Assembly (NCBI RefSeq): GCF_008692845.1 | Contig: NZ_VXJW01000004.1 | Span: 1 to 64,000, forward strand | Reading direction: 5' to 3' | DNA from: Salmonella enterica subsp. arizonae | GTDB taxonomy: Bacteria; Pseudomonadota; Gammaproteobacteria; Enterobacterales; Enterobacteriaceae | DNA: 64,000 nucleotides | Shown: positions 21,012 through 31,640 of the stretch, in pieces | Layout of the letters: every line of letters starts with the position of its first letter | Numbering within the stretch: position 1 is the stretch's first letter | Position numbers and translations under genes: made by a program | The notes under the pieces: generated by a model | Seen by the model: only the letters and a program-made list of their open reading frames with translations | Databases searched by the model: none | What the model was told of the DNA's origin: nothing

Positions 21012-22106
21012 TCACGCGACGGCTTTGCCGTTACGCACAAAAACAGGTTTAGTCACTTTTACCGGCATTTCACGGTTGCGAATTTGTACAATCGCCGTCT
21101 CGCCGATGCCTGCAGGAACACGCGCCAGCGCAATGCTGTAGCCAAGCGTAGGGGAAAACGTCCCGCTGGTGATAATGCCTTCTTGCTGATTGCCCTGCGC
21201 ATCGGTAAAGCGCACCGGCAGTTCATTACGCAATACGCCTTTCTCGGTCATCACCAAACCGACAAGCTGCTCGTGGCCTTTTTCACGCTGCATCTCCAGC
21301 GCCTCACGGCCAATAAAGTCGCGGTCAGTCGGTTCCCAGGCGATAGTCCACCCCATATTAGCCGCCAGCGGAGAGATACCTTCATCCATCTCCTGGCCGT
21401 ACAGGTTCATACCGGCTTCCAGACGCAGCGTATCGCGCGCGCCAAGACCGCACGGCTTCACACCCGCTTCCACCAGCGCACGCCAGAAATCCGCCGCTTT
21501 TTCATTCGGCATGGCGATTTCATAGCCCGCTTCGCCGGTATAACCGGTCGTAGCGATAAACAGATCGCCCGCCTGTACGCCAAAGAACGGTTTCATCCCT
21601 TCCACCGCGTTACGCTGCTCCTCGGTAAACAGCGTGGCCGCTTTTTCCTGCGCATTCGGTCCCTGTACCGCAATCAGCGACAGGTCGTCACGAACGGTGA
21701 TATCAATGGCATAAGGTTCGGCATGTTGGGTAATCCAGGCGAGATCTTTTTCACGGGTGGCGGAGTTAACAACAAGACGGAAGAAATCTTCAGTGAAGTA
21801 GTAGACGATAAGATCATCAATCACCCCGCCCGAGGCATTGAGCATACCGGAATAAAGCGCTTTGCCGGCTATGGTCAGCTTCGCCACGTCGTTTGCCAGC
21901 AGATAACGCAGAAACTCCCGTGTGCGGCTACCATGAAGATCGACAATGGTCATATGCGATACATCAAACATCCCGGCATCGGTGCGCACAGCGTGGTGTT
22001 CATCAAGCTGGGAACCGTAATGCAGGGGCATCATCCAGCCATGAAAATCGACCATGCGGGCGCCGCATAGCGTGTGTTGTTCGTACAAAGGCGTCTGTTG
22101 AGCCAT
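21012..22106 (-). CDS. gcvT: aminomethyltransferase, T protein
   Basis: GcvT transfers the methylene group from lipoyl-GcvH to tetrahydrofolate and frees ammonia. The 364-residue protein opens with [19 protein letters not shown], contains the folate-site Asp in the MFDVSHM segment (about residue 50-55), and a [14 protein letters not shown] block. It is first in the operon; AACGAGGAAAAG stands just before the ATG. It shares its fold with YgfZ at 13508-14488. Confidence 0.97.
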   Translation of the reverse strand: MAQQTPLYEQHTLCGARMVDFHGWMMPLHYGSQLDEHHAVRTDAGMFDVSHMTIVDLHGSRTREFLRYLLANDVAKLTIAGKALYSGMLNASGGVIDDLIVYYFTEDFFRLVVNSATREKDLAWITQHAEPYAIDITVRDDLSLIAVQGPNAQEKAATLFTEEQRNAVEGMKPFFGVQAGDLFIATTGYTGEAGYEIAMPNEKAADFWRALVEAGVKPCGLGARDTLRLEAGMNLYGQEMDEGISPLAANMGWTIAWEPTDRDFIGREALEMQREKGHEQLVGLVMTEKGVLRNELPVRFTDAQGNQQEGIITSGTFSPTLGYSIALARVPAGIGETAIVQIRNREMPVKVTKPVFVRNGKAVA

Positions 22107-22198
22107 CTTTTCCTCGTTGAATTAGCGGGGGCTAACAACCATTTTCATGGGAAATCTTCGCCACGAAACCTGGCATCGACGCCCTTTATCCTGCGTCG

Positions 22199-22214
22199 AC
22201 GCAAACGTTCTCTT
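22199..22214. promoter_or_regulatory. PurR-like operator upstream of gcvT
   Basis: ACGCAAACGTTCTCTT agrees with the PurR pattern ANGCAANCGNTTNCNT except at one position. The gcv operon is PurR-repressed in E. coli, which supports the call. It lies about 95 bases upstream of the gcvT ATG. Confidence 0.7.
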
Positions 22215-22492
22215 GTCCCTGAACTTACCACCGAACCAGACACTAAACCATAAGGCTGAATTTATCATCACATTAGCTTATGATTAAAAAATGCCAAAAG
22301 CCCATCAGCACAAAAAACTAACATCCTGGCAAATGACCTCCACAAACAGGAAGCTAATACGATTTACACCGACATTAATTAATATTAAATGCGGAAAAAA
22401 TGTCGGAAATCGCGTTAGCTAAAAATTGTTACATTAGAAAATATAATGCGAAATGAGAGGTGGAATTAGATTATTTCAAATGAGGAAAGCCC

Positions 22493-22510
22493 CCCGGCGC
22501 GATGGCCGGG
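22493..22510 (-). terminator. hairpin after ubiI
   Basis: CCCGGC and GCCGGG flank a six-base loop; on the minus strand CTTTCC follows. The stem is GC-rich but the T-run is short, so termination is likely but imperfect. Confidence 0.5.
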
Positions 22511-22560
22511 AAAGCAAAGTGTGACGGGTTTCAAACTCTTGCCGGCGTGCAGTCAAACGC

Positions 22561-23763
22561 TTAACGAAGCCATTGCGGAAGGTCGTTTAACCCCATCGCC
22601 TGGCGAAGCAGTTGGGGTTTGACGCCGGGGAGCGTATCGGCCAGTTTCAGCCCGATGTCGCGCAGCAATTTTTTTGCCGGGTTTTCTCCGGCAAACAGGT
22701 CACGAAAACCCTGCATCCCGGCAAGCATCATCGCCGCGCTATGTTTACGGCTACGCTCATAACGACGAAGATAAAGATGTTGACCGATATCTTTACCCTG
22801 ACGCTGAAGCCGGCGCAGATCGTCCACCAGTTCGGCCGCATCCATAAAGCCGAGGTTGACGCCTTGCCCTGCCAGCGGATGGATGGTATGCGCGGCATCG
22901 CCGACTAACGCCAGACGGTGCGCGGCAAACTGGCGAGCATAGCGGCCCGTCAGCGGGAAGACCTGGCGTTCGCTTTCCACGCGGCATAAGCCCAACCGAT
23001 TATCGAAGGCGATAGTCAATGCCTGGTTAAACGCCTCATCGCTAGTTTGTTGCATACGCTCCGCATCTTGCGGAGAAAGCGACCAGACTATAGAACACAG
23101 ATGTGGATCGTTTAACGGCAAAAACGCCAGAATACCTTCACCGTGAAACACCTGGCGGGCAACCGCGCCGTGCGGCTCTTCGGTACGGATAGTCGCCACC
23201 AGCGCATGGTGGCGGTAGTCCCAAAAGGTTAAGGGAATATCCGCTTTGTTACGCAGCCAGGAATTTGCGCCATCTGCGCCAATCACCAGACGCGCAGTTA
23301 ACATCGCGCCGTCTTTTAAGGTCAGGAAAGCGTCGTTCTCCCCCCAGGCGACCTGCTGTAATTCCGCTGGCGCCATTAAAGTGATGTCCGCCGCTTGCTG
23401 CGCTTTTTGCCACAGTGCGTAGTGAATAACGCTGTTTTCAACAATATGCCCCAGATGGCTATATCCCATGCTCGCGTCATCAAACGTAATACGGCCAAAG
23501 CTGTCTTTATCCCAGACTTCCATACTGTGGTAGCAACTTGCCCGACGCGCCACAATGTTTGACCACACGCCAAGGCGAGCAAGCAGTTTTTCACTGGCGG
23601 CATTAATCGCCGACACCCGAAGCTGAGGCGGCGCATCGTTCGCCAGCGGCTGGGGGACAATGTGATCCAATACCGCAACGCGCAAACCGCTGCCCTGCAA
23701 GCCACAGGCGACAGCCAGTCCCACCATACCTCCGCCAACTACTGCTACATCAACACTTTGCAC
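22561..23763 (-). CDS. ubiI: ubiquinone C5-hydroxylase, FAD monooxygenase
   Basis: UbiI (formerly VisC) hydroxylates C5 of the quinone ring precursor under oxygen. The 400-residue protein has the FAD dinucleotide fold VAVVGGGMVGLAVACGLQG at the N terminus, the second flavin motif LVIGADGANSWLR near 160, and the GDAAHTIHPLAGQGVNLG box near 295. It belongs to the UbiH/UbiF/UbiI family and lies downstream of ubiH with a 98-base gap containing a REP unit. Confidence 0.96.
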   Translation of the reverse strand: MQSVDVAVVGGGMVGLAVACGLQGSGLRVAVLDHIVPQPLANDAPPQLRVSAINAASEKLLARLGVWSNIVARRASCYHSMEVWDKDSFGRITFDDASMGYSHLGHIVENSVIHYALWQKAQQAADITLMAPAELQQVAWGENDAFLTLKDGAMLTARLVIGADGANSWLRNKADIPLTFWDYRHHALVATIRTEEPHGAVARQVFHGEGILAFLPLNDPHLCSIVWSLSPQDAERMQQTSDEAFNQALTIAFDNRLGLCRVESERQVFPLTGRYARQFAAHRLALVGDAAHTIHPLAGQGVNLGFMDAAELVDDLRRLQRQGKDIGQHLYLRRYERSRKHSAAMMLAGMQGFRDLFAGENPAKKLLRDIGLKLADTLPGVKPQLLRQAMGLNDLPQWLR

Positions 23764-23791
23764 TATTTACTCCTGGTCAAATGACGCCTTT

Positions 23792-23852
23792 CGTAGGCCT
23801 GATAAGCGAAGCGCCAGCAGGCCTTTGCGCAGCTCCTGCCGGATGGCGGCTT
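23792..23852. repeat. REP/BIME between ubiH and ubiI
   Basis: GTAGGCCTGATAAGCG and the inverse CTGCCGGATGGCGGCTTA form a paired unit within the operon. Confidence 0.6.
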
Positions 23853-23861
23853 ACGATTAAC

Positions 23862-25040
23862 TTATCGCGCTACCCAGCCAAGCGTACGCTGCGCCAGCGC
23901 ATCGCGCGCAGGCGGTAATAATTCCATCGCCATTAAACCGACATTGCGCCCAATAACCAACGGCGCCCAGCGATTTGCAAACAGATGGACCAGACTGTTC
24001 GTCACGCCAATTGTCGTATCCCGGTCGACCTGACGACGCTGTTGATAGCGCGATAGCACATGCCAGGCGCCAATATCCTCGCTCGCGTCCTGTGCCGCGA
24101 CCAGCGTTTCCGCCAGGCTCATGACATCGCGCAGACCAAGATTAAACCCTTGCCCGGCGATAGGATGCAGCGTCTGAGCCGCATTGCCGACCAGTACCGT
24201 CCGGTGAGTAAACGCTTTCGTCGCTGTGGTAAGAGCAAGCGGATACGCGCTACGCTTACCCGCCAGAGTAATGCGCCCCAACCGCCAGCCGAACGCGGCC
24301 TGCAACGCATGACAGAATTGCACGTCAGACCACCCCAGCACCTCATCGTGCTGGTCGAGCGGATGGCACCAAACCAGCGAACATCGGCCTTGTGACATCG
24401 GCAACATCGCCAGCGGGCCATATGGGGTAAAACGTTCAAAGGCGCGTCCCTGATGCGGGACGGCGGTTGCGACATTAGCTATCACCGCTAACTGTTCGTA
24501 AGGCTCCTGACGCCAGTCAACGCCGCAGGCTGACGCCAGCGCGGAGTGGGTACCGTCAGCCGCCACCAGAACGCTGCCAGCTATCACATTGCCGTTTTCC
24601 AGAGTGACGTTAACCTGCTGCTGAGTACGCGACACGCTGGCTACGCGCTCCGGGCAGTGCAGCGTAACGCCCGGCGCTTTACGCAAGAGCGCAAACAGAC
24701 GCAGCCCGATATCATGCAGCTCCGCAACGTGACCCAACGCCGCCAGGCTGTAATCCTGCGCGGCGAGAGTCACAAATCCGGCATGTCCGCGATCGCTGAC
24801 GTGTACGGTATTGATTGCCGTTGCGCAATCGGAAATTGCCTGCCAGACGCCAATTCGCGCCAGTTGCTGGCAAGTACCCGCCGCCAGCGCAATCGCTCTG
24901 GCGTCAAAGCCGGGATGACCGTCGGCTTCAGGCGCTTTCGCTTCAATCAGATGTACCGGCAACGTCCCATGACTGAACTGAGAGATGGCCAGCGCCAGCG
25001 TCGCGCCTGCCATGCCGCCGCCAACGATAATGACGCTCAT
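23862..25040 (-). CDS. ubiH: ubiquinone C6-hydroxylase (2-polyprenyl-6-methoxyphenol hydroxylase)
   Basis: The 392-residue flavin monooxygenase of the coenzyme Q pathway shows the same three motifs as UbiI: VIIVGGGMAGATLALAIS at the start, VLVAADGTHSALA near 155, and GNAAQTLHPIAGQGFNLGLRD near 282. In the third motif the usual GDA is GNA, as in other enteric UbiH proteins. Its ATG overlaps the pepP TGA (ATGA at 25040-25037), so the pair is coupled. Confidence 0.96.
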   Translation of the reverse strand: MSVIIVGGGMAGATLALAISQFSHGTLPVHLIEAKAPEADGHPGFDARAIALAAGTCQQLARIGVWQAISDCATAINTVHVSDRGHAGFVTLAAQDYSLAALGHVAELHDIGLRLFALLRKAPGVTLHCPERVASVSRTQQQVNVTLENGNVIAGSVLVAADGTHSALASACGVDWRQEPYEQLAVIANVATAVPHQGRAFERFTPYGPLAMLPMSQGRCSLVWCHPLDQHDEVLGWSDVQFCHALQAAFGWRLGRITLAGKRSAYPLALTTATKAFTHRTVLVGNAAQTLHPIAGQGFNLGLRDVMSLAETLVAAQDASEDIGAWHVLSRYQQRRQVDRDTTIGVTNSLVHLFANRWAPLVIGRNVGLMAMELLPPARDALAQRTLGWVAR

Positions 25041-26353
25041 TGCTGTCGCGCCGCCGCCATTAACGCTTCAATGTCATCCGCCTTCTTCACAACGCCAGCG
25101 GTCAGGTTTTCATTACCGGTTTCGGTAATGACAATGTCATCTTCAATTCGAACGCCAATGCCGCGATACGCTTCCGGCACGTCGGCATCCGGCGCGATAT
25201 AGAGGCCTGGCTCTACGGTCAGCACCATGCCCGGCTCCAGGATGCGGGAGCGATCCGGCCCATAAACGCCGACATCGTGAACATCCAGCCCCAGCCAGTG
25301 GCTCAAGCCATGCATAAAGAAAGGACGATGCGCATTTTCGGCAATCAGTTGATCAACCTCTCCTCGCAAAATCCCCAGCTTCACCAGCCCGGTTATCATG
25401 ATACGCACTACTTCGCCGGTCACCTCCTGAATAGAGGTACCAGGACGGAACAGTCGCAGGCTGGTCTCCAGCGATTCCAGAACGATGTCATAAATTTCAC
25501 GCTGAGCTGGCGTGAATTTCCCGTTCACCGGGAAAGTACGCGTGATGTCGCCCGCGTAACCTTTATATTCACAGCCCGCGTCGATAAGCACTAAATCGCC
25601 GTCGCGCATTTCACTTTCGTTTTCAGTGTAATGCAGGATACAGCCATTTTCGCCGCTGCCGACAATGGTGTTATAGGAGGGATAGCGCGCGCCGTGGCGA
25701 TTAAATTCGTGGTGAATTTCCCCCTCCAGTTGATACTCAAACATCCCCGGACGACATTTTTCCATCGCGCGGATATGCGCCAGCGCGCTAATTTCCCCGG
25801 CGCGGCGCATGACAGCAATCTCTTCCGGCGATTTGAACAGGCGCATCTCATGGACGATCGGTCGCCAGTCAGTCATGGTGGCCGGCGCGGTCAGATTCTG
25901 ACGAGAACCTTTACGCAGCTTCTGCAGCGCCGCCAGAACAATCTCGTCGGCATATGCATATCCGCCCTGGGCGTGGTACACCACATCCAGACCGTTGAGC
26001 AACTGAAAGAGTTGCTGGTTGATTTCGCTAAACGCCAGCGCCCGGTCAACGCCCAGCTTTTCCGGCGCGGCATCCTGCCCTAAACGGCGACCAAACCAGA
26101 TTTCCGCCGTCAGGTCGCGAACGCGGTTGAACAAAACGCTGTGGTTGTGGGTGTCATCACTCTTAATCAGTACCAGCACGGCTTCCGGTTCGTTAAAACC
26201 GGTGAAATACCAGAAGTCGCTACTCTGGCGATACGGATATTCACTGTCTGCGCTGCGCATCGCCTCCGGTGCGGCAAAGATCAGCGCGGCGCTGCCGGGC
26301 TGCATTTGCGCCAGTAATGCCTGGCGACGGCGTTGGTATTCCTGCTGAGTCAT
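25037..26353 (-). CDS. pepP: Xaa-Pro aminopeptidase P
   Basis: PepP removes an N-terminal residue before proline. The 438-residue protein has an N-terminal creatinase-like domain and a pita-bread metallopeptidase domain with Mn ligands in LIDAGCEYKGYAGDITRTF (two Asp), MHGLSHWLGLDVHD (His), and two Glu in LTVEPGLYI and GVRIEDD. The ATG at 26353 (MTQQEYQRRR) agrees with E. coli PepP; the frame stays open for 79 codons further without similarity. It is in the series ygfB-pepP-ubiH-ubiI. Confidence 0.97.
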   Translation of the reverse strand: MTQQEYQRRRQALLAQMQPGSAALIFAAPEAMRSADSEYPYRQSSDFWYFTGFNEPEAVLVLIKSDDTHNHSVLFNRVRDLTAEIWFGRRLGQDAAPEKLGVDRALAFSEINQQLFQLLNGLDVVYHAQGGYAYADEIVLAALQKLRKGSRQNLTAPATMTDWRPIVHEMRLFKSPEEIAVMRRAGEISALAHIRAMEKCRPGMFEYQLEGEIHHEFNRHGARYPSYNTIVGSGENGCILHYTENESEMRDGDLVLIDAGCEYKGYAGDITRTFPVNGKFTPAQREIYDIVLESLETSLRLFRPGTSIQEVTGEVVRIMITGLVKLGILRGEVDQLIAENAHRPFFMHGLSHWLGLDVHDVGVYGPDRSRILEPGMVLTVEPGLYIAPDADVPEAYRGIGVRIEDDIVITETGNENLTAGVVKKADDIEALMAAARQQ

Positions 26354-26378
26354 GACCTGCCTCCATTTCGTTTTGTGC

Positions 26379-26957
26379 TTAGTGTAGCGTCGGTTTACGC
26401 ACTTCCGGCGCAGTCGGCTGTTGGCGCGTGAAAGTGTCATGACATAACAACGCCGCAACACGGACATATTCGATAATCTCTTCGAGCGACATCTCCAGCT
26501 CTTCCCGATCTTCGCTCTCATCATAACCAAGCTGCGCAATATTACGCAGGTCATCGATCGCTTCACCCGTTTCGCCGGTGACTTTATCAAGTTTAGGCTG
26601 CGTTACGCCGAGGCCAAGCAAAAAGTGGTTAACCCACCCGGCCAACGCATCCGCGCGATCGAACACACTGACATCGTCGCCTTCAGGCAGATAAAGCTGA
26701 AAAAGAAAACCGTCGTCTTCCAGCGCGTCGCTGGTCGCCGCATGCATTTTGCGCAGCGCCTGAGTTAGCTCATGCCCAAAAGCCAGACCTTCGTTCGTCA
26801 GGTCGTGAAGCAGCGGCTGCCATGAGCTGTCGTCGTTGCCGCCGCAAACCATCCCGCTGATTAAACCATGCATTTCAGCCGGGGTCAGACCGGCCCCTTG
26901 TTGGTTCAAAAACTGGTTCATTTCGTTGTAACCAGGCATTTCGTTCTGTATAGACAT
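26379..26957 (-). CDS. ygfB: UPF0149 family protein YgfB
   Basis: The 192-residue helical, acidic cytosolic protein is of unproved function in enterics; its Pseudomonas homologue modulates ampDh3 and beta-lactam response. The N-terminal block ending in [12 protein letters not shown] is diagnostic. ATG codons at 26957 and 26963 are both possible; 26957 ([10 protein letters not shown]) matches the E. coli protein. It heads the operon and is divergent from zapA. Confidence 0.93.
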   Translation of the reverse strand: MSIQNEMPGYNEMNQFLNQQGAGLTPAEMHGLISGMVCGGNDDSSWQPLLHDLTNEGLAFGHELTQALRKMHAATSDALEDDGFLFQLYLPEGDDVSVFDRADALAGWVNHFLLGLGVTQPKLDKVTGETGEAIDDLRNIAQLGYDESEDREELEMSLEEIIEYVRVAALLCHDTFTRQQPTAPEVRKPTLH

Positions 26958-27057
26958 AAGCATTCGTCATCAAAGGGAGGATATTCATGATATGCTACCA
27001 CTTTGGACCCTGGTGAACCAGAAAAGGGCTTGTATCTTCGCACCAGGGTAGCTATAG

Positions 27058-27453
<396 letters not shown>

Positions 27454-27494
27454 CACTTTTCGCTTTACTATGGTAGAGTGATTGTGAAAACAGA

Positions 27495-27678
27495 ATTTCT
27501 CTGAGATGTTTGCAAGCGGGCCAGTCCCCTGAGCCGATATTTCATACCACAAGAATGTGGCGCTCCGCGGTTGGTGAGCATGCTCGGTTCGTCCGAGAAG
27601 CCTTAAAACTGTGACGACACATTCACCTTGAACCAAGGGTTCAAGGGTTACAGCCTGCGGCGGCATCTCGGAGATTCC
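27495..27678 (+). ncRNA. ssrS: 6S RNA
   Basis: The sequence starts ATTTCTCTGAGATG and ends GGAGATTCC, 184 bases, and differs from E. coli 6S RNA at only a few positions. Both ends pair to the closing stem (TCTCTGAGATG against CATCTCGGAGA), and the large open-promoter-like bulge is preserved. 6S RNA binds sigma-70 RNA polymerase in stationary phase. Its order zapA-ssrS-ygfA is conserved; ygfA is normally processed from the same transcript. Confidence 0.97.
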
Positions 27679-27698
27679 CCTTCTGACTGGCGACAGCC

Positions 27699-28295
27699 AT
27701 GACGCAACTTCCCGAACTCTCTTTATCACGACAAGAAATCCGCCGAATGATTCGGGAGCGCCGCCGTGCGCTGACGCCGGAGCAGCAACGCTGCTTTGGT
27801 CAACAGGCCGCAGGCAGAATACTCAGCTTTCCTCCCGTCGTGCTGGCGCAGACTGTCGCCGTGTTTCTCTCCTTTGACGGCGAACTCGACACTCAGCCGC
27901 TGATAGAACAGCTTTGGTTATCAGGTAAGCGTGTTTACTTACCGGTACTGCATCCGTTCAGCCCTGGAAACTTACTATTTTTGCACTACCATCCGCACAG
28001 CGAACTGGTGACTAATCGGCTGAAAATTCAGGAGCCTAAGTTGGATGTGCGCGACGTTTTACCGCTTTCCCAACTGGATGTGCTGGTAACGCCATTAGTG
28101 GCGTTTGACGAAGACGGACAGCGTTTAGGCATGGGCGGCGGTTTTTATGACCGCACGCTACAAAACTGGCCGTCACATGGCCTGACACCGGTTGGCTATG
28201 CGCACGATTGCCAGCGCGTCGAAAAACTACCGGTTGAGGAGTGGGATATCCCGCTGCCAGCGGTAGTGACGCCGTCAAAAGTATGGGAATGGTAG
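27699..28295 (+). CDS. ygfA: 5-formyltetrahydrofolate cyclo-ligase
   Basis: The 198-residue enzyme converts 5-formyl-THF to 5,10-methenyl-THF with ATP. The C-terminal signature GQRLGMGGGFYDRTL, with its Gly-rich phosphate loop, is intact, and the N-terminal substrate Lys/Arg cluster RREIRRMIRERRRAL-like region is present. Start at 27699 gives 16 residues more than the shorter start used for E. coli (MIRERRRAL at 27747); either is possible. Folate link to the nearby gcv operon is functional, not transcriptional. Confidence 0.93.
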   Translation: MTQLPELSLSRQEIRRMIRERRRALTPEQQRCFGQQAAGRILSFPPVVLAQTVAVFLSFDGELDTQPLIEQLWLSGKRVYLPVLHPFSPGNLLFLHYHPHSELVTNRLKIQEPKLDVRDVLPLSQLDVLVTPLVAFDEDGQRLGMGGGFYDRTLQNWPSHGLTPVGYAHDCQRVEKLPVEEWDIPLPAVVTPSKVWEW

Positions 28296-28307
28296 TAGGA
28301 ATTCATT

Positions 28308-28375
28308 GCCGGGTGGCGGCTACGCCTTACCCGGCCTACACGCTCATTCAGGCCCGATAAGCGTAGCGCCATCGG
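28308..28375. repeat. REP/BIME between ygfA and serA
   Basis: GCCGGGTGGCGGCTACGCC with TTACCCGGCCTAC, then GCCCGATAAGCG, form a REP unit. The Sib-type antisense RNA gene found here in E. coli has no room and is absent. Confidence 0.7.
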
Positions 28376-28384
28376 ACAAATATA

Positions 28385-29617
28385 TCAGTACAGCAGACGG
28401 GCACGAATGGTGCCTGGTATCGCCTTCATCGCCAGCAGCGCTTTCTCCGCAACATCGCTATCGGCTTCTATATCAATCACCACATATCCCATTCGGGCGG
28501 AGGTTTGCAGATACTGCGCGGCGATGTTAACGCCCTGATCGGCAAAGATCTGGTTAAGGGCGGTTAATACGCCCGGACGGTTTTCATGGATGTGCATCAG
28601 GCGACGACCGCCATGCAACGGCAGCGACACTTCCGGGAAGTTCACGGCGGAAAGCGTCGAACCGTTATCCGAATACTTAATCAGTTTTCCTGCGACTTCC
28701 AGACCGATGTTTTCTTGCGCTTCCTGCGTTGAGCCGCCGATATGCGGCGTCAGGATCACGTTATCGAATTCGCACAGCGGAGAGGTAAACGGATCGCTGT
28801 TAGTCGCCGGTTCCGTCGGGAAGACGTCGATAGCGGCCCCCGCCAGATGTTTCGTCGCCAGAGCATCGCACAAAGCCGGGATATCTACCACCGTTCCGCG
28901 CGCGGCGTTAATCAGCAGCGAACCGGGTTTCATCAGGGCTATCTCTTTCGCGCCCATCATATTTTTGGTGGAGGCATTTTCAGGGACGTGCAGACTGACC
29001 ACATCGCTCATATTCAGCAATTCAGAAAGGTGCTGCACTTGGGTCGCATTGCCGAGCGGCAGTTTATTTTCAATATCATAGAAATAGACATGCATCCCCA
29101 GCGATTCCGCCAGAATACCCAACTGCGTTCCAATATGGCCGTAACCGATAATGCCAAGCTTTTTGCCGCGCGCTTCGAATGACCCTGCCGCCAGTTTATT
29201 CCATACGCCGCGGTGCGCTTTGGCGTTCGCTTCCGGTACGCCGCGTAGCAACAACAATAACTCGCCAATCACCAGCTCCGCCACGGAGCGGGTATTAGAG
29301 AATGGCGCGTTAAAGACCGGAATACCGCGTTTTGCCGCCGCATTTAAATTCACCTGGTTGGTGCCGATGCAAAAGCAGCCAATCGCCACCAGCTTCTCTG
29401 CGGCGTTAATCACTTCCTCTGTCAGATGAGTACGGGATCGCAGACCGATGAAGTGGGCATCGCGGATGGACGCTTTCAACTGTTCAGTATCCAGCGCGCC
29501 CTTGTGATATTCAATGTTGGTGTAACCTGCCGCACGAAGGCTTTCCAGCGCCTTTTGATGCACCCCTTCAACCAGCAGAAATTTAATTTTATCTTTCTCC
29601 AGCGATACCTTTGCCAT
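28385..29617 (-). CDS. serA: D-3-phosphoglycerate dehydrogenase
   Basis: SerA takes 3-phosphoglycerate into serine synthesis and is inhibited by serine. The 410-residue protein has the substrate-binding part, the NAD fold with LGIIGYGHIGTQLG (about 157-170), catalytic Arg in NAARGTVVD, Glu in DVFPTEPA, His in LTPHIGGS, and a C-terminal ACT domain (from about 337, HENRPGVLTALNQ). The ATG at 29617 matches E. coli; 17 further codons upstream are open but unrelated. The product feeds glycine to the gcv system through GlyA. Confidence 0.97.
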   Translation of the reverse strand: MAKVSLEKDKIKFLLVEGVHQKALESLRAAGYTNIEYHKGALDTEQLKASIRDAHFIGLRSRTHLTEEVINAAEKLVAIGCFCIGTNQVNLNAAAKRGIPVFNAPFSNTRSVAELVIGELLLLLRGVPEANAKAHRGVWNKLAAGSFEARGKKLGIIGYGHIGTQLGILAESLGMHVYFYDIENKLPLGNATQVQHLSELLNMSDVVSLHVPENASTKNMMGAKEIALMKPGSLLINAARGTVVDIPALCDALATKHLAGAAIDVFPTEPATNSDPFTSPLCEFDNVILTPHIGGSTQEAQENIGLEVAGKLIKYSDNGSTLSAVNFPEVSLPLHGGRRLMHIHENRPGVLTALNQIFADQGVNIAAQYLQTSARMGYVVIDIEADSDVAEKALLAMKAIPGTIRARLLY

Positions 29618-29883
29618 TTCCCCGATCCTGTCTTTTTTTGCCATCTGATGTTGTGTGTGGATTTGCATCCGTCCTTCAACATATCAAAAAAAATTATCGC
29701 GGCAATACGAACGTTTGCGTCAGCGTCCTGAAGAAATCGCATACAGAGGGAAATAGCAGATGAAAATACCAGGGATAACTTTTTCTTTAGAGTGATCGGC
29801 AGGGCAAACGATTAAACGTGATACATGTCACCAAATTTGCCCTGTTCGAATTTTTTACGCGGCAGGAAATGCGCCTGGCGGGA

Positions 29884-30543
29884 TCATTTTACAATGGTTT
29901 TAACCCCGTCCGGCGTGCCAATCAGTGCAACGTCCGCGCCACGGTTGGCGAACAGCCCCACGGTCACGACACCCGGAATCGCGTTAATGGCGTTTTCCAG
30001 CGCGATGGGATCAAGGATTTCCATACCATAAACATCCAGAATCACGTTGCCGTTATCCGTGACCACGCCCTGACGGTACTCCGGGCGCCCGCCCAGCTTC
30101 ACCAGTTGACGAGCGACCGCGCTGCGCGCCATCGGAATCACTTCGACCGGCAGCGGGAATTTGCCAAGAATATCCACCTGTTTAGAGGCATCCGCAATGC
30201 AGATAAATTTCTCCGCCACGGAAGCAATAATTTTCTCACGGGTTAATGCCGCGCCGCCACCTTTGATCATCTGCATATGACCGTTGATTTCATCCGCGCC
30301 GTCGACATAGATGCCCAGGCTATCCACTTCATTGAGATCAAACACATGAATACCGAGGCCTTTGAGTTTTTCAGTCGAGGCGTCCGAGCTGGAGACCGCG
30401 CCTTCAATCTGGCCTTTCATTGTGCCCAGCGCATCAATAAAGTGTGCGGCCGTTGAGCCGGTACCAACGCCCACAATGGTGCCGGGCTGTACATACTGAA
30501 GTGCCGCCCATCCTACCGCTTTTTTCAGTTCATCCTGCGTCAT
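29884..30543 (-). CDS. rpiA: ribose-5-phosphate isomerase A
   Basis: The 219-residue pentose phosphate enzyme shows [15 protein letters not shown] (phosphate loop), [24 protein letters not shown] with the active-site residues around 81-94, and the conserved [15 protein letters not shown]. It lies upstream of serA in the same direction with about 265 bases between, room for separate serA promoters, and is divergent from argP. Confidence 0.97.
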   Translation of the reverse strand: MTQDELKKAVGWAALQYVQPGTIVGVGTGSTAAHFIDALGTMKGQIEGAVSSSDASTEKLKGLGIHVFDLNEVDSLGIYVDGADEINGHMQMIKGGGAALTREKIIASVAEKFICIADASKQVDILGKFPLPVEVIPMARSAVARQLVKLGGRPEYRQGVVTDNGNVILDVYGMEILDPIALENAINAIPGVVTVGLFANRGADVALIGTPDGVKTIVK

Positions 30544-30697
30544 AAATCGTTTCGCCTGTGGTGTGAAAATTCAGCCGCATTATAGAACATTGTCGGGAAA
30601 AATCTCCGTGTCCGTACACAGGCCACGGATTTCATCTGTACCGACTGCAAATTTATGTCATAGTGCGGAAAAAAAATATCAGGAGCATGACACAACA

Positions 30698-31591
30698 ATG
30701 AAACGTCCGGACTACAGAACACTACAGGCGCTGGATGCCGTTATACGTGAACGAGGATTCGAGCGTGCCGCCCAGAAGCTGTGCATTACGCAATCCGCTG
30801 TCTCACAGCGCATAAAACAGCTTGAGAATATGTTCGGACAACCTTTGTTGGTGCGTACCGTTCCTCCTCGCCCCACGGAACAGGGGCAAAAATTACTGGC
30901 TCTGCTGCGTCAGGTTGAACTGCTGGAAGAAGAGTGGCTGGGCGATGAACAAACCGGCTCTACGCCGCTGCTGCTGTCGCTGGCGGTTAACGCCGACAGT
31001 CTGGCGACATGGCTGCTTCCGGCGCTGGCGCCGGTGCTGGCGGACTCCCCTATCCGTCTCAATTTGCAGGTGGAGGACGAAACGCGCACGCAAGAACGCC
31101 TGCGTCGCGGCGAGGTGGTTGGCGCGGTGAGTATCCAGCATCAGGCGCTGCCCAGTTGCCTGGTGGACAAACTGGGCGCGCTCGATTATCTGTTTGTCGC
31201 GTCAAAACCGTTTGCCGAGCGCTATTTCCCCAACGGCGTTACCCGTTCGTCTCTGCTGAAAGCGCCTGCCGTCGCGTTCGACCATCTGGATGATATGCAT
31301 CAGGCCTTTTTGCAACAGAATTTCGATCTGCCGCCCGGCAGCGTGCCGTGCCATATCGTTAATTCATCCGAAGCTTTTGTACAGCTCGCGCGTCAGGGCA
31401 CGACCTGCTGCATGATCCCTCACCTGCAGATTGAGCAAGAGCTGGAAAGCGGCGAGTTGATCAACTTAACACCCGGTTTGCTACAACGCCGGATGCTTTA
31501 CTGGCACCGCTTTGCCCCTGAAAGCCGGATGATGCGCAAAGTGACCGACGCGCTGCTGGAGTACGGGCACAAGGTGCTGCGTCAGGATTAG
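30698..31591 (+). CDS. argP: LysR-type regulator of arginine/lysine genes
   Basis: The 297-residue regulator (ArgP, formerly IciA) activates argO with arginine and represses other genes with lysine. The N-terminal winged helix-turn-helix (about 4-62) reads [20 protein letters not shown], followed by linker helix and substrate-binding domain. The ATG at 30698 follows AGGAG at 30681-30685; the frame upstream adds 45 unrelated residues. Its target argO lies in this window at 39107-39742. Confidence 0.96.
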   Translation: MKRPDYRTLQALDAVIRERGFERAAQKLCITQSAVSQRIKQLENMFGQPLLVRTVPPRPTEQGQKLLALLRQVELLEEEWLGDEQTGSTPLLLSLAVNADSLATWLLPALAPVLADSPIRLNLQVEDETRTQERLRRGEVVGAVSIQHQALPSCLVDKLGALDYLFVASKPFAERYFPNGVTRSSLLKAPAVAFDHLDDMHQAFLQQNFDLPPGSVPCHIVNSSEAFVQLARQGTTCCMIPHLQIEQELESGELINLTPGLLQRRMLYWHRFAPESRMMRKVTDALLEYGHKVLRQD

Positions 31592-31604
31592 CCTCTCTGA
31601 TTAA

Positions 31605-31640
31605 TGCCGGATGGCGGCGTGAACGCCTTATCCGGCCTGC
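31605..31640. repeat. REP unit after argP
   Basis: GCCGGATGGCGGC and the inverse CTTATCCGGCCTGC around a short loop. Confidence 0.7.

Larger units (their letters stand above)
22107..22560. promoter_or_regulatory. gcv operon control region
   Basis: This 454-base gene-free stretch separates the gcvT start from the ubiI stop. The part next to gcvT is mixed, the remainder (22260-22480) very AT-rich with several CTAAT/ATTAG pentamers of the kind bound by GcvA and long A/T runs suited to Lrp; those sites are inferred from the known E. coli system. A PurR-like box is listed separately. Confidence 0.6.

Noticed and set aside
21084..22070. 328-codon frame opposite gcvT
   Set aside because: Antisense shadow; gcvT is certain on the other strand.
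28296..28384. Sib/Ibs toxin-antisense locus expected between ygfA and serA in E. coli
   Set aside because: The gap is only 89 bases and filled by a REP unit.
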